From positions 20,978,958 through 21,042,957 of the forward strand of contig JAJLRJ010000008.1 of the NCBI GenBank assembly GCA_024195265.1: DNA of 64,000 bases, read 5' to 3'. The DNA is from Dendrophyllia cribrosa. Lineage: Eukaryota > Cnidaria > Anthozoa > Scleractinia > Dendrophylliidae. This document shows positions 23,622 through 33,886 of the stretch, piece by piece. The notes beneath the pieces were generated by a model that had not been told where the DNA came from, did not search any database, and saw only the letters and a list, made by a program, of their open reading frames with translations. A program made the position numbers and the translations under genes. Numbering within the stretch: position 1 is the first letter of the stretch; every line of letters begins with the position of its first letter.

Positions 23622-23625
23622 TTAA

Positions 23626-24210
23626 GGTGGCTCACGATAGTTCCCAGAATCTTCCATCACCTATACTTCAAATGGATCAATACTATAATTCTTTATCAGT
23701 TGATGCTTCAATAATAGTATCAAACAAATGCCCAATCATTGGTGAACAAGTTGTGGTCTCTTTTATGATGTTACAGGTTACCATTGATAGTAACGGTATA
23801 ACCTGTTGAAGACACCCTTAATTTTAGCTTTACGTGCTTACAACTAAAAAACGAGCTGGATGATCCCATTATTATCGAATTGTAATTGGCATGTTAAGAT
23901 ACGTTTTGCAAAGTTTTAAAAAATTCTGTACATGGGGTTCAGAGCCACCCTAAATTTTCGATAAAAAATGGGGGTCATCCAGCTCGTTTTTTGGTTATAA
24001 GCACGTAAAGCTAAAATTAAAGATGTCTTCAACAGGTTATACCATTACTATGGTAACCTGTTACATCATAAAAGAGACCACAACTTGTTCACCAATGATT
24101 GGGCATTTGTTTGATATCATTTTTGAAGCATCAACTGATAAAGAATTATTATAGTATTGATGCATTAAAGTATAGGTGATGGAAAATTCGGGGAACTATT
24201 GCTAGCCACC
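23626..24210. mobile_element. TTAA-flanked foldback MITE, GGTGGCT family
   Basis: Flanked by TTAA at 23622-23625 and 24211-24214. It starts GGTGGCT and ends AGCCACC. Almost the whole element is a palindrome: arms about 23626-23893 and 23935-24210 share TTCCATCACCTATACTT, TTCTTTATCAGTTGATGC, GTGGTCTCTTTTATGATGT, and AACGAGCTGGATGA. It belongs with 28152-28788 and 29774-32014 by target site and GGNGGCT start. TTAA targets are used by piggyBac and Kolobok superfamilies. Confidence 0.8.
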
Positions 24211-24214
24211 TTAA

Positions 24215-24775
24215 ACTAACATGACTACATATACTGAACAGAAAACATACTACAACTGAGTCAGGAATATCTCTTCCTGTCCCTTAGCTTAGATGAGACT
24301 GAAAACCAAGTACTTTCATGAAAAAAAAATGGACTTTTAAAACACTCGGTGGTTTCCTAGACATCATTTTTATACCTACAGAGATTATTGTATCAAGTGT
24401 TGAGGTTGCTCTCTTTCATCAGAGAGATATATCAAAATCAGCCAAGGATAACATCAGAAGTAGAAAACCGGAAGCTTCTATTAGTATAATTATACTAAAA
24501 ACAGTGGATTGCATTGTTGGTGTGCTCTGATTAGCTACTGAAACTCGGGATAGCAAGTGCAATACCTCTTCAAGCAAATTTCAGTCTTTTGTGCATGAAA
24601 ATTGTAATTGTTGTAATGTCGTGCTATATTATCTTACTGTTTTAGTAAAACAACTGTTTACCTCCGTGTTGGTAGCCACCTTTTGCCACCTCCACTTCGG
24701 TGAAGAGTTGTTAACTTACAGTCCACCTCTATAACAGACAGTAACTTAAACGACTGAAAACCGACAAAGACATTA
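24215..24775. other. Stretch without a recognised gene
   Basis: A 70-codon plus-strand frame at 24318-24530 without recognisable motif. No other structure seen. Confidence 0.3.
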
Positions 24776-24991
24776 GCGACCTTCAGATTTGACTACGAGT
24801 ACGAAATCGAGTACGAGTTTTCAAACCAAATTCGTGTGCCTCATATACTTAATTATCACACCAATCTTATTCCTAACGTTTATTTACGTGTTAGTCAGCA
24901 ACAGGAAGGAGTTACAGTTCGGTGGATACAATTATCTCGAAATTCTAAAGTCGTACTCGATTTCGTACTCGTAGTCAAATCTGAAGGTCGC
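24776..24991. mobile_element. 216-bp MITE with 40-bp terminal inverted repeats and TA target
   Basis: Ends GCGACCTTCAGATTTGACTA and the exact complement TAGTCAAATCTGAAGGTCGC. The match continues through a CGAGTACGA-rich block for about 40 bp. TA lies on both sides, as for mariner/Tc1-type insertions. It sits immediately upstream of the Penelope-like relic. Non-coding. Confidence 0.8.
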
Positions 24992-25039
24992 TATTGTCAT
25001 ACTACCCACAGACTAAAGGACAAGTGACTACATGTTGCT

Positions 25040-26262
25040 ATGGACTTGTTCACGACAAACCCACCTATGAAAAACTGAAACGAGACCCGACTCCCACACT
25101 TCAAAGGAGACTTAACGGTAACCTACTCGGTCTTTTGACAATACATGCTACTACCAACTGAGAAGTTCTATACTACAACCACCAAAACTACACAAACCAA
25201 ACATACATGTACCAATGTGACCCATGGTCTCATTCTGTAGGTTCCTGATAACCAACTGTCTATAAAGTCAGTTCAGTTCCATTGACCTAAGTGATGAGTC
25301 TTGCAAGTCTCAAGTACTTAAAAATACTGGACTACTATAAACTGCAACCCTTTAACAGATGCATTTAGACACAATCTACTGAAAACTTTATTGACACTAT
25401 CAAGACAGTACAAATACCTGATGACCACAAACTAGTGTGAAATCACTGTTCACCACTATTCTGCTTCAACTGGCTCTAGATTGTACTGAGACAGCCATCA
25501 AGAACTCTAATTTTAAACTGTCACCACAAACCAACAACATCATGGACTTGCTAAATCTTTGTCTTACTTCGACATAGTTTCAGTGCAATGGCAAACACTA
25601 CAAACAGCTACACGGAACAGCTATGGGTTCCCTGTCAGTGTTGTTGATGCTGAAATTGTTATGCAAAACAACTAGGAACAAGCCCATGCCACATACAAAC
25701 AGTACTACTTTGGTAAATGACACATTCCCTGCTGTGCACAAGATGAGATTGACACATTTCACGAAAACTTTAACAGAAAAAACACTGACATACACTTTAC
25801 TAGACTATCTAGTAAGCCGAAACTACAACAAGACTACAATCTACACGAAACTGACTTATACCGACAGATGACTAGACCAGACATTGACAACCCTACTTCT
25901 CGCAAAGCGACAACTATACATACAAACTTTGACAAGACCAGTGCAACTAGCTTGTGACTTCTCTGACAGCTAAATTGACAAAACCAGGTACTTTGACAAA
26001 GTTTTAAGTAAGAACAACTACAACCCAGACTTTGTTATTAATGCAACATTTACAAAAACAGCAAACCAAACACAACAAATGTGAAACCTGTCACCACAGT
26101 GACAACATCAAGGGTGCTTCAGGGGCTATTGCACAGATCCTCCACAGATCAGGCTACAACATCTGTGTTGCTCACAAACTAATTACTACTTTATGACTGG
26201 CAGAAATTTGAATGTACAACTGACTGAATACAAATGAAAAATGGTGAGGTCAACAATCGCAT
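25040..26262 (+). pseudogene. Decayed Penelope-like retroelement: reverse transcriptase and start of GIY-YIG region
   Basis: Translated in three plus-strand frames with repeated shifts, this stretch gives a recognisable Penelope-like reverse transcriptase. TYEKLKRDPTPTLQRRL is at its start (about 25065). FIDTIKTVQIPDDHKLV is near 25385, VKSLFTT and LALDCTETAI near 25440-25495, and DLLNLCLTSTYF then GTAMGSPVSVV near 25545-25640. The catalytic YVDD box is degraded to LVND near 25710. Downstream, SKNNY and KPVTTVTT are still visible. The GIY part is deleted between about 26195 and the TGRNLN..LTEYK remnant near 26200-26235. It stops abruptly at GTCAACAATCGCAT; the missing 3' end reappears at 28793. 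Many stops and shifts show it is dead. Confidence 0.75.
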
Positions 26263-26632
26263 TTTTTACAATAACTGTGCGAATTCTCATGCGCTGACTG
26301 GCTAATTTTTATTATCAATAAGAGTACAGACAGATAAAACTGATGCCATCAGATCAGTAAAAGTTTTTCAAACTTTTCAGCGCTGCATTTTTCGTGGCGA
26401 GAATTCCTTCACAAATCCATAATTATTCAATGAGAAAATCGTCCAAAATAGATGAAGATGTTTGTTAAGAATCCAGATCTGAAAATTGGCAGTGAGAAGG
26501 ATTATAGTGCTGTCGCTGAAATAAGCTTTACCGGAGGTGAACTGAACCGTGTTTCAATGGATTATTTGAGAACAATTTTAACCGGAATACAGGTTAGTTT
26601 CAAAATTCCAATTTTTGTATGTGTTTCTGACT
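26263..26632 (+). other. Inserted DNA between the two halves of the Penelope relic, with a candidate exon
   Basis: At 26452-26592 an ATG frame of 47 codons ends exactly at CAG followed by GTTAGT, a strong splice donor, in phase 0. The peptide (starting MKMFVKNPDLKIG, ending LRTILTGIQ) matches no family I know, and no continuing exon could be identified. The DNA interrupts the retroelement, so the exon may belong to a mobile element rather than the host. Confidence 0.3.
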
Positions 26633-27770
26633 CGTTGTCTGACATTTGCAGACTGCAGACTGCAGACCGCAGACCGCAGACTGCAGACTGCAGACTGACT
26701 GACACTAAAGAACCGTACTGCCGTTCGATTACAGGTAAGATTTGTTGTTGTTCTTAGGTTATTGTTGTTTGATATTTGGGATATTCCCGTATGATATAAC
26801 GTAATATCACGGAGATGTTTTATGAAATCTTTGCATTATTCGAAAGGTTTCAAATATCCCTGATCTTGTTTGTTGTGGAAGTAGGTGGACTTGTGAACAG
26901 ATCGGTGGTAGACTACCACAGACTGAACACTTTGATCGAGACTTCCACTTTGGATGGGAGTAATATGTTTGGCAAAACGTTTTCGTGTGGAAATAAAAGG
27001 GAATGTGTCAAGTCTTGTGCAAAGACGCAGAAATTCCAGCATGCAGTTTTTAACGTTATGTGTGTGACATATTGAAGCACGTGAAAAGTACACGTCAGTG
27101 AGAAAGTAAAGGCCAGTTTACACAAGGGATTTTTTGTGCGATTTTAGCGGCGATTTAGGCAAGTCCTGGTTTAAACGACGCATTTTACAAATTTGGGTCG
27201 ACTCGAATTTAAAAGTTCCCGGGAAAAGTTGGCATTTGATTCACAAACGTCGAATTTATTTGTGTTGACTGATTTACAACTTCAGTCGAATATTCGACAG
27301 GAGTCGCATTTATCAAATTCTGTCGAATTTAATTGTTCAAGCGCCGCATTTTACACATGCAAATTAGATTTGGCGCAAAGGAGAATGGGTTTTTAATACA
27401 TGTACCAACACTCGCTTCTATTAATTCTCGCGCCGCTCAAAGATAAACACCGCCTGGACAACACCTTTATATAAGTGTTCAATAACATACTATATAACCG
27501 GAACATTCTTTAACAAAGGACTACTAAGACACGTACTATTTAGCTAACATTAACCTAAGAAGAACAACGAATCGTATCTGGAATCTGACGCCATTACGGT
27601 GAACGGGTCGTAGTTCTATACGAAGAAGTCCACGAAGAATCTTGGGAACGTGGCTGACTTAATTTTACGCGGGAAAAATTGTTGATGACATTATTGTCAT
27701 TAGAAATATTAGTGTCAGTCAGTCTGCGGTCTGCAGTCTGCAGTCTGCAGTCTGCAAATGTCAGACACCG
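26633..27770. mobile_element. 1138-bp Mutator-like MITE with CTGCAG-rich termini and 9-bp target duplication
   Basis: A perfect 9-bp direct repeat TTTCTGACT flanks it at 26624-26632 and 27771-27779. Terminal inverted repeats of about 68-75 bp begin CGKTGTCTGACATTTGCAGA, continue as an array of CTGCAGA heptamers, and close with GACTGACTGACACTAA on both strands. The left end carries one more heptamer than the right. The interior encodes no transposase. Nine-base duplication plus long inverted repeats fits Mutator-like elements. Confidence 0.8.
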
Positions 27771-27779
27771 TTTCTGACT

Positions 27780-28147
27780 TACTGGGCCACTCAAACTTTT
27801 AATTTACGAGCCAGTGTTTCTCAGAATTATGGAGATGAAATTCTGGTTTTGTGGCAATCGCATCATGCATTTCCTTCCTTCATTTCAACATCAGTTTTGG
27901 CATTTTATTGTAAATAACAAATTGAAGACGCGCGTGGAATAACTGCGCGGATGACTTTTTCGGTCTTTTTTTTTTTCTCTCGAAAGTGCCTGAATTTTCG
28001 CATGTGGCCTTCAATCTATTTATTGACGTCAGTTTTTTAGGCGCTGTCCTCTTATTGATGATTAATTTCATCATAACATTGTCAGACCATGCCGTGAGTG
28101 GATCCACATCACTTGCACAATGTTATGATGAAATTTATCATAATTTG
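27780..28147. other. Remaining inserted DNA, no gene seen
   Basis: An inverted pair, ATTTCATCATAACATTG and CAATGTTATGATGAAAT, lies near 28065-28135. The open frame at 27986-28231 (plus strand) crosses this hairpin and the next element's end, so I do not call it a gene. Confidence 0.35.
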
Positions 28148-28151
28148 TTAA

Positions 28152-28788
28152 GGAGGCTCGAAAGGGTTTCTTACAGCTTATGTACATGTCAGAACAATTA
28201 CACATTAAAATTTTATGGTTTTAGTCTCTGAAACAAATTGTAGATAAGCTTATGACATGGTTGTTAAAGTTTCCTTCAAGACCATTTATGACGTCATATC
28301 TGTTGTCATGGTAACTATAACCCTCCCAAGAGATACCCCTCAAAAGTCAGTTTTTTAAATCTATCTTTAAAACTAACTCGGTGACCTATGTTTTTTATAA
28401 GCGTTTTTAAAAGTTTGCAATATTCCTCACCTCCTGTGTAAATTTGAAAAAAATCTGTATTGTGAAAATCGAGATAAATTGAAAAAGGCCTTTTAAAGAT
28501 TTAAAAAAATTCCACTGTACAGTTTTTTTCCAAAATGTCTCAAATGTTAGATAAAGTTGAATGCTACTTGCATGAAAAATTTCAACATAGGTCACCGAGC
28601 AAAGTTTTGAGGTAAAGAGGAATATTTTATGCACAATTTATTTCCGGTTCGCGCGATTTTACGCAGTATTTTTATTTCCGGTGAGCTGCGCGCACTACTT
28701 TTTGATAGGAAAATCAGCTGACGTATGCGTCAAAGCATGACGAGTACACGTCGCGCGCGCACGCAGCTGAAAACCCTTTCGAGCCTCC
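28152..28788. mobile_element. TTAA-flanked 637-bp element, GGAGGCTCGAAAGGG family
   Basis: TTAA at 28148-28151 and 28789-28792. The ends are GGAGGCTCGAAAGGGTTT and its exact complement, 18 bp. Its right target copy abuts the point where the Penelope-like relic resumes, so it is one of the insertions that split that relic. No transposase frame. Confidence 0.8.
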
Positions 28789-28792
28789 TTAA

Positions 28793-28990
28793 GCTGAACA
28801 CCATTTTAACATACACGAGTCACAGAATTGACTGGGAATCTGCCAAATGCATTATTTACAGTTCAGACTACTACAATGACTACACTGTACCATTGAACCA
28901 ATGCCAACAGCCTACAAACAACTTGTCAACAGAACAGAGAAACAATAGACTAAATTCACTGACAAATTTGACTAACAGTACACTATGAAC
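28793..28990 (+). pseudogene. 3' end of the same Penelope-like relic
   Basis: Reads as the C-terminal tail expected after the 26262 break point: a frame-shifted EHH segment, then HRIDWESAKC and IIYSSDYY, followed by PLNQCQQP and a stop near 28988. Direction matches the first half. Together with 25040-26262 it shows one element opened by about 2.5 kb of later insertions. Confidence 0.65.
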
Positions 28991-29769
28991 AAAAATTACA
29001 TTGACAATATACAGATTGAAATGCACCAATGACTTGACTTGTCTCAACAGTCAATAACATGAATAAACTGACCAATTACAACGACAACAACCAGAAATGT
29101 CAAAAACATGTGCAGAGGTATTGTTTTTGCTCATTAAATGTATGCTTTGTACCATTCTTGCTGCCGTCACTGTCATGGTTGCTTAAGTTCCCTATTAAAA
29201 AGGGGGGGGGGGGGGGGGGGAGTGGGTTTGGAGTGAAAGTGCTACAGACTGAATTTTATTTTTGCAAGATAAGGGGAGGGGCTAGGGCCCTTGCCTAGAT
29301 CTGCCACTGAACTATCGCTAAGCAAGATGAGCAATGGAAAATTTTTATGAACACGTCTTAAAAAAGGCACACTCTATATACTGAGTGTTCGGCCAGTTCT
29401 GATATAAAAAGGAATTCTGACATACTGTTCCAAGTGAGTTTCTGTGAGATGACTTATCTTGAAATTATCCAGAAAATTATAACATAAATTGGGCCATTCC
29501 ATTTAATGTCCGATGTCCGCTCCCCCCCCCCCCCCCCATTGAGGGACAGGGAAATCCTAGGGAGAGGGAGGGGGTGTAAATTGCAGTTGACCACATTTCT
29601 AAATTTCATAGGGATCTATAAATTCAAGCACTTTTTTGCTTTTCTATAGACTCCCTCTTCACTTGTGATTGCAAGAATCAGTTTAGATACAAACAATGTA
29701 TCAGGTGAAAAGTTGAACAAGGAGATGGGAAAAAACACCTGGCAGTATTCTCAATCAGTATCGTAAAAA
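28991..29769. other. Stretch without a recognised gene; homopolymer runs
   Basis: A G run of about 20 lies at 29202-29220 and a C run at about 29523-29537. The text GGGGCTAGGGCCCTTGCCTA and ATCTGCCACTG near 29277-29310 resembles the end of a mobile element, but I could not find the partner end. Confidence 0.35.
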
Positions 29770-29773
29770 TTAA

Positions 29774-32014
29774 GGTGGCTCGATATAGTTTTTTTTGGCA
29801 CGCGCAGATTGGGTTCTAATTTACCCGCGGGACTTTTAAAAATTTGAGTCATGCAAGAAAAAAGATAAACAAACATGGCCGCAACTCTCCTTTCGCAATT
29901 TTATTTTTGCGCCGGCCTGGTTGACTGTGTTTTTCACGTGTATGCAAGCTAGGTTTACATTCTTCTTTCTTTGGTGGTAATGTGATTTACCGAGAAAAAG
30001 AAAATAGGGCGGTTAAAGTTCCCTGACAAGAATGCAGTGAAGAATGGTTTCGCGATCGACAACTCAGCCCCGCATCGACGCAATTTTCCTCTGAATACGA
30101 GAGAGTTAATTTTGGGCTGTTTTTAGGGGCAGTGTATTTTCTTAATCTAAACTCTATTAAAAGAGTAATGCAGAATGTGTTGGGAAAGACAGTTCATCTT
30201 CTAATAAGAACAAACAGCAACAGAGCGTGTGCGCGACGAAGTTCCCACCCACTGCATGATATTTGTGGTCGATTCTCGTCATCAGTTAGATAAGAAAATG
30301 CACAAAAAAGGGTTATCCAGCTACGAACCACCAGAGGAAATAAAAAGGAAGCAGACGTTGTATAGCTTTTAATGAAGCAGCAAATCAGAAATACTCAAAG
30401 GAGAAAATTAGGAAATCTTCGATCTGTCGTTCAAGAAAAGACACAACAACACGGCTACAGTGATTATCAATTTGTAGTTTTTGACACGGAGACAACTTCT
30501 TTAGATAAAATAGCAGCTATAACTAAACAGGTAAACACTTACAATTACTATGTGCATGCTACCAAAATGCAATATCAGCTACTACGCTTCTCGATTTAAC
30601 AAACTGTCAGTGGAATCGATAAATGGCCAGAAAATGTTCCAGTGCATACTGTTCATCTGAGCGATTTTCACCACTTTTCTCTCCAGTAATGCTATCGCAA
30701 ATTGCCACAGTGTTTTGATCGGCCACAATCCTTTTGTTTTGACACTCCCACATTGCTACGCTGTCTTAGGCTCTCTCCTCCGCAGAGGCTCCTATCAGTT
30801 GGGCATGAGTTCAAAGAAACACTTTCATCCATGAAAAATTCTATTCGCTGACAGTCTTCACCTTGTCAAAACACCCGAATCGCTCAATCTGGGAGGAAAG
30901 CCCTGTAGAAGCAATCTTCCATCGGTTTTGAAATCTGTTTTTAATGAAGAGCTTTTTAGCACATGATGCTTTGGAAGATGTCTTTGCTCTCCATCGCGTA
31001 TTTATTATTATTTCAATCCCCGTCGTTGTAAACAACGGCAATGTAAATCCCGCCTCCTTCGCTTTCGAAGACATGGTATTTTTAGACGAACGCTTCCAGC
31101 GTGTGCAATTTCAGGGATAACATCTTTTCTCAGAGTAATAATGGGCTGGTAAAGCAAAGCCTCCTACAAAAATTGCAGAAAGTGGCCTGTCCTACCAGGA
31201 CTTACAGCATCTCTAGAGAGGCTCGCAATTTTGAGCAGAGCGCCGACAGCAGCGATTCCATCCACACCACGAGGAACAAAGCATCCAGCGATTTTAGCCA
31301 GAATTGTTAATCATTTCGAAGGCAAGTGATGTACCAGCCATTACTAGACACGATTCATCCAAAAGATAGCAGTTTCTATCTCACAAAAAGCTGCACAGCG
31401 CGAAAGAGATTTGTCTATAAATGAATAAACAAGAATAACATCCGCAAATCGACCACAAAATCCGCGCGGAGGAGTGGCGTGACAACTGCCACGCATGCGT
31501 AATTGCCGATCTTGTCGTGTCAAAATTTTCAGAAATTTGAAACTTTCGAAGTCCACACTTCCGCTTCCGCTCGGTAAATTTTTTTCATTTTTTGCATGTT
31601 GACTTCGTTCTATCCAAAGTGCGTTTTACGCGATTTTCAAAAAATTCTGTCAACAGAGAAAAAAATTACCAACGAATTCTAAAAAACGCGTTTTTTCTTT
31701 AAAATTTCTTACAGATTTTTTTTAAAGTTGGTACTCGGGTAGAACACAGGGGTCAAAGGCCGTATGCAAAATTTAAACAGAATTTACCGTGGAATTTTAA
31801 AGATAATTGAAGATATGTCTGTTTTGAGGCCCTACTTAAAAGCCCAATGGCGTTGCCATGGCAACGCCAACCTCGATACATGTATGGCAAATTAATACTG
31901 TAATATTATCTTGATTTCGGGGTAAAATGTGATGACGATCCGCAAAGTATAACTCTAATTGTTTTGCCTCCAAATATACTATACAGGGAAACCAAAATAC
32001 TATATCGAGCCACC
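29774..32014. mobile_element. TTAA-flanked 2.24-kb element, GGTGGCTCGATATAGT family
   Basis: TTAA at 29770-29773 and 32015-32018. The ends are GGTGGCTCGATATAGT and its exact complement. It is larger than its MITE relatives at 23626 and 28152 and carries a fragment resembling an exonuclease (30372-30530). The only other frame of note is a 77-codon minus-strand frame at 30841-31074, unrecognised. No full transposase is present, so it is non-autonomous or has captured foreign DNA. Confidence 0.8.
30372..30530 (+). pseudogene. Possible DEDD-type exonuclease fragment within the TTAA element
   Basis: An ATG frame of 53 codons has a basic stretch then QFVVFDTETTSLDKIAAI, which resembles the first acidic motif (FDxETT) of DnaQ-like 3'-5' exonucleases. 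The frame reaches CAG at 30530 followed by GTAAAC, a plausible splice donor. The later Exo II and Exo III motifs were not found, so this is at best a captured first exon or a relic. Confidence 0.35.
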
Positions 32015-32025
32015 TTAACATTAAA

Positions 32026-32294
32026 ATTCAATAAAGGTTGCTTGGGCATTTGGGCATATGGAATGCAATGCTTTGTTTGAGTGGCCGCCAAACAATAGCT
32101 TCCCAATGCGCAATAGGTGGTTTGCAATCAATCTCTAGAGACATAGATAACAATAGTGAAACGAACAAATGCTGGTGGACGAACAAAAGGAGCTAATGAG
32201 AGAACTATTGTTTATGTCCACCAGCATGCATGGCGGCGATGACGTAACATGAAAAGCACCTATTGCCCAATGCCCAAAGCAACCTTTATTGAAT
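32026..32294. mobile_element. 269-bp MITE with nested relative of the CACTCACGTGAC family
   Basis: The outer ends are ATTCAATAAAGGTTGCTTGG and a right end whose complement reads ATTCAATAAAGGTTGCTTTGG. Inside, CAATAGGTGGTTT and ATGGCGGCGATGACGTAAC resemble the MITEs at 4487 and 37418. Non-coding. Confidence 0.65.
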
Positions 32295-32506
32295 TAGGTT
32301 TAAACATAGAAACAATATGAACAGTGTTTCACGCAGTCGTAGGAGTGCTCGATGCAAATACATGCAGAGCGAATTAATACAATTTTAGATAGAAAATTCC
32401 TTGAAACAGTTAAGCTTACTAATAATCGAGTTTCACGCACTATTAAAAAGCGATCATCAGACTGTGCCGTTGGTGGCGGTAGAAATAAAATATATATGCT
32501 ATTTAC

Positions 32507-32614
32507 TTGCAATGAAGTAGCCTTTGACAATTCTCCTTCATGACTCGCCTTCCACTGAACAATGTTTTCATCCCAAACGCATAAAAAAAAATTACAGCTG
32601 CCAGCTGCCGCCAT
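32507..32614 (-). CDS. Candidate first exon, gene unknown
   Basis: ATGGCGGCAGC in a good start context (AAAATGG) opens 36 codons and ends at CAA followed by GTAAAT. The peptide starts MAAAGSCNFFLCVWDENIVQ and matches nothing I know. Upstream, TTTCGCGCGAAA near 32698-32712 resembles an E2F site, but that block is also present at about 4930, so it is a repeat. No following exon was found. Low confidence. Confidence 0.2.
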
Positions 32615-32777
32615 TTTTATAATCTTTATGGAATATAAAGTCCCAGGCAGCAAAAAGCGCACTGGGGGTTGGAAGCTTTTCCCATGATGCAACGCAACAA
32701 GTTTCGCGCGAAATGTGAAGAGATCCAGAGCAAACAAAATGTTTCACAAATCACGAGTTGTGACTATTAAATTTTCG

Positions 32778-33660
32778 AGGTCTGTACACGACGCAAAATG
32801 ATCCCCGAACGCAAAATGACCCGCAATAGAACTAAACACGACGTGAAATGAACTATGAAATGATCCCCAAGGATCAGAATTATCGGAATGGAATGAGGGA
32901 TGACGTTGCTGTCCCGAGGATGCCAGAATTACTAAAATAAAGTAAATTAAAGAAATGTTGACTCGAATTGTTTGAAGTGTTCATGTATTTATTAATTTTG
33001 AACAATTTATTAAATCTTTATAACCCATTTTTCGACGAGACTGGGACGAAACTGATAGCATTTTAGTACTACAGTTAATAACTTCTGTCTTGGTATAACG
33101 GCCAAACGGCCTCCACGTTATTATGGAAAAGTTGAAGTCCAGGCAACTGATATTAACTGAAAATGACTCGTTCATCAATCCATTAGCCATTTTTAGACCT
33201 GAAAATATTTAAAACTCTTTCATTTTATTCCGCGACAGAAACGTCATCCCATTCCATTCCTATAATTTCTTGGGGATCATTTCGCGTTGCGGTTCAGTCC
33301 TATATCAGTGGGGATCATTTGGCGTCGGGATCATTTGGCGTCGTGTTTAGTTCTATTTGGGGATCGTTTTGCGTTCGAGGGTCATTTTGCGTCGGGATCA
33401 TTTTGCGTCGTGTAAAGATCCCCGAACGTAAAATTTAATAAATTGTTCAAAATTAATAAATACATGAACACTTCAAACAATTCGAGTCAACATTTATTTT
33501 AGTAATTCTAGCATCCTCGGGACAGAAACGTCATCCCATTCCATTCCAATAATTCCTTGGGGATCATTTCGCGTCGTGTTGAGTTTTATTTGGGGATCGT
33601 TTGGCGTCGGGATCATTTTGCGTCGTGTTTAGTTCTATTTGGGGATCATTTTGCGAAAAC
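32778..33660. mobile_element. Inverted-repeat element built of GATCATTTTGCGTCGTG-like motifs, plus partial inverted second copy
   Basis: At 32778-33413, TACACGACGCAAAATGATCC opens and GGATCATTTTGCGTCGTGTA closes, with many internal copies of GGGGATCATTT. The adjacent 33414-33660 repeats the interior in inverted orientation: GAAATGTTGACTCGAATTG near 32953 matches CAATTCGAGTCAACATTT near 33480. Non-coding. Confidence 0.65.
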
Positions 33661-33886
33661 TGGTCCACAATGACAAAGAGCATTCTGATTGGTTCCCCGA
33701 GCGGTCCGAATTTTGCAATAAGGACCGCTAAGATTTTTATTATTTTATTTATTTACATTTGCCACATAGAATAAATATTACAAAAAATATATATATATTA
33801 CTAAAATCGCAAATTTACACGTAATTTACAGAGCAGGAAGAGCTACAAAAATAGTTCAAAATTAAATGTAATATTAATTGACTTAA

